Part shown: piece after piece, positions 18,697-20,000 of the stretch
Layout of the letters: each line of letters starts with the position of its first letter
Position numbering within the stretch: the stretch's first letter is position 1
NCBI GenBank assembly: GCA_018398765.1
Contig: JAHBMJ010000978.1
Coordinates: forward strand, 10,001-30,000
Origin: Chromera velia
Lineage: Eukaryota > Sar > Chromeraceae
DNA length: 20,000 nt
Direction: 5' to 3'
The notes under the pieces: model-generated
Told to the model about the DNA's origin: nothing
Seen by the model: only the letters and a program-made list of their open reading frames with translations
The model's database searches: none
Position numbers and translations under genes: made by a program

Positions 18697-19554
18697 GTGA
18701 AGCAAGCTTTCACCATGCCTTGCGAGACTAGTACGACAGCTATGCCCTCATCTCACTGGACGACCATCGCCCCGACTTTGTTTTTTGTTGCACTCCGCCT
18801 CCGATTGGGCCTGAACCTGCCAGAAATTCAAAGAAACCCTATCTGTGTATGCGGCCTCCCGCTTGACCTAGCGGGACACCACGCACAGAGATGTGCAACA
18901 GGGGGGGGGATCTGGTGGAGGCACGAACAGGTTAAAGACGCATTCTGCAATATTTTGTCAGGGGTGCGCCATACCCACGTGTCACGAGAGCGTACGTTTG
19001 CACAGCTAGGCCTTTCTACCCCAACCAGGCTGGTGGAGGAAGGCCAAAAGAGACCAGACCTCTTGTCGGGGATGCCTTCGGGAAAGAGCTACCTCGGAGA
19101 CGTTTCTGTTACCCATCCAATGTCTGTGGAGGCCGCCCGCCTGCGTCGAATGTCCAATTATGCAGGGGCAGCAGCCAGAGACATGGAAATGGTGAAGGAC
19201 AGAAAGTACAAAGCCATCTGCAAAGAGATGGGGCTCGAATTTGTTCCTTTAGTTTTCGAAACTTATAGGACACCGGGGAAGAAGACAGTGGAGTTTTTGT
19301 CAGTGGTGGCAAATTATGCAGCAAGCAGAGTGAGGGGAGGGGAAGACTTTGCAGCAGTGCAGGGCCGTATCATGCAGCAGTACTTCAAAATTCTGTCCTG
19401 CACTTTGCAGAGATTTGTTGCAGCAAACGTCCTCTCTTTTATTCACTCGAGGAGGGGACGGAGGGGCCTGTTCCAGGTGGAACCCCTCTTGGTTCGCGAC
19501 ATGGCCACGTTCTCTGTTCCCGGGCAGGGGGCAGGGGGCGCCAGCGGGGAGTGA
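18697..19554 (+). CDS. C-terminal fragment of a LINE protein: CCHC knuckle and restriction-like endonuclease
   Basis: The frame opens just after a stop at 18691; the first ATG is at 18715 and TGA follows at 19552-19554. Family resemblance begins around residue 20 (numbering from 18697) with LFFVALRLRLGLNLP, followed by a knuckle C50-x-C52...H61/H62...C66, then the RH pair R75-H76. The endonuclease part shows E98, R119-P120-D121 and D135 (PD-x13-D), then a conserved K/Y block near 166-171 and FVPLVFETY at 182-190. This order is known from non-LTR retrotransposons with a PD-(D/E)XK endonuclease behind the reverse transcriptase (R2/NeSL-type and relatives). No reverse transcriptase domain lies in frame upstream, so this is a 5'-truncated copy. 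The frame is intact over its 285 codons, which suggests a recent insertion or retained function. The exact clade is not determinable here. Confidence 0.75.
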   Translation: MKQAFTMPCETSTTAMPSSHWTTIAPTLFFVALRLRLGLNLPEIQRNPICVCGLPLDLAGHHAQRCATGGGIWWRHEQVKDAFCNILSGVRHTHVSRERTFAQLGLSTPTRLVEEGQKRPDLLSGMPSGKSYLGDVSVTHPMSVEAARLRRMSNYAGAAARDMEMVKDRKYKAICKEMGLEFVPLVFETYRTPGKKTVEFLSVVANYAASRVRGGEDFAAVQGRIMQQYFKILSCTLQRFVAANVLSFIHSRRGRRGLFQVEPLLVRDMATFSVPGQGAGGASGE

Positions 19555-19605
19555 AAGAAGGAGTGAAATAAAGAAGGAGTAAGAAGGAAATAAAATGAAG
19601 TCATC
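19555..19605 (+). other. Purine-rich tail after the LINE frame
   Basis: Irregular AAGAAGGA/AAATAA runs directly follow the stop codon and could be the 3' end or tail of the LINE copy. No target duplication was identified. Confidence 0.35.
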
Positions 19606-20000
19606 GGGTGGGGAGAGGCCAGTGGTTGCAGAGAAAGAAAAGTTTAAAGAAAAGACAGATGAAAGTACGACAGTTGAGTCTGGCGTAGTCAAAGGTGGAG
19701 AAAAACGGTGAAGGCATTGCGCTCGATGGCATAAATAGAAGAAATACTAGGCAAAGACGCGATAGCAAGGCAGGTCGTTGCAAAATCAACCCGACTGGAT
19801 AGACTCTAGGCAAACAGGTCTAGGCACGACTCCCAATGCCGAGCAGTCTACGGCCGGTATGCTGGGACGTGCTATGCATCCCCGAACCGTCAGAAGTACG
19901 CATTTTGCTTTGCTGTCATGAGACGATCACGATTCATGAGATGATATGTAGAACACGCGCGTATACCCGACCCCTCCATGCAGATGCACATGGGGGTATG
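19606..20000. other. No feature seen
   Basis: Mixed sequence after the LINE fragment. I see no gene, repeat or RNA that I can support. Confidence 0.5.

Overview
The window is eukaryotic nuclear DNA from a repeat-rich genome. It has GT-AG introns, simple-sequence arrays, nested and duplicated mobile elements, a LINE fragment and a MITE, and no bacterial-style operons, tRNAs or rRNAs. I cannot name the species. Small introns, many TGCATGCA stretches and moderate GC suggest a protist or alga, but that is a weak guess.

Layout. 1-1934 is the right-hand part of a repeat (copy A) ending in a ~48-bp terminal motif. 1935-6025 lies between two elements. It holds a possible minus-strand gene for a small secreted or membrane protein (2070-2738), a palindrome-rich GC segment, AT-rich DNA with no gene, and a ~1.5-kb minisatellite of about 22 units (4380-5892). 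6026-9904 is a 3.9-kb element with ~48-bp terminal inverted repeats and a possible 4-bp target duplication (GTAG). Its right end (8348-9904) is a second copy of 1-1934, and its middle carries four related hairpins. 10170-12546 is a short LTR-retrotransposon-like fossil: two 662-bp direct repeats around ~1.05 kb, flanked on both sides by CTACGTAC. 12826-17261 is a 4.4-kb unit bounded by ~372-bp inverted repeats. 17262-18690 is AT-rich and contains a ~213-bp TA-flanked MITE. 18697-19554 is the C-terminal part of a LINE-type protein with a CCHC knuckle and a PD-(D/E)XK-like endonuclease. Nothing clear was found from 19606 to 20000.

Main result. The 4.4-kb unit encloses what looks like one complete spliced gene (13395-16602). 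Eight to nine exons join with consistent phase to give a ~235-241 residue protein with a mitochondrial-type N-terminus. It ends in two homologous exons that share an MPKV...GNDRLWAAAF motif. Six of its donors read GTCAGT or GTCAGC. I recognise no family for the protein. The arrangement resembles a gene captured by a Mutator-like (Pack-type) element, but no transposase and no target duplication are visible.

The two pairs of repeat copies (1-1934 against 8348-9904, and the two 662-bp repeats) differ almost only by transitions. This suggests deamination of methylated cytosine acting on repeats in this genome.
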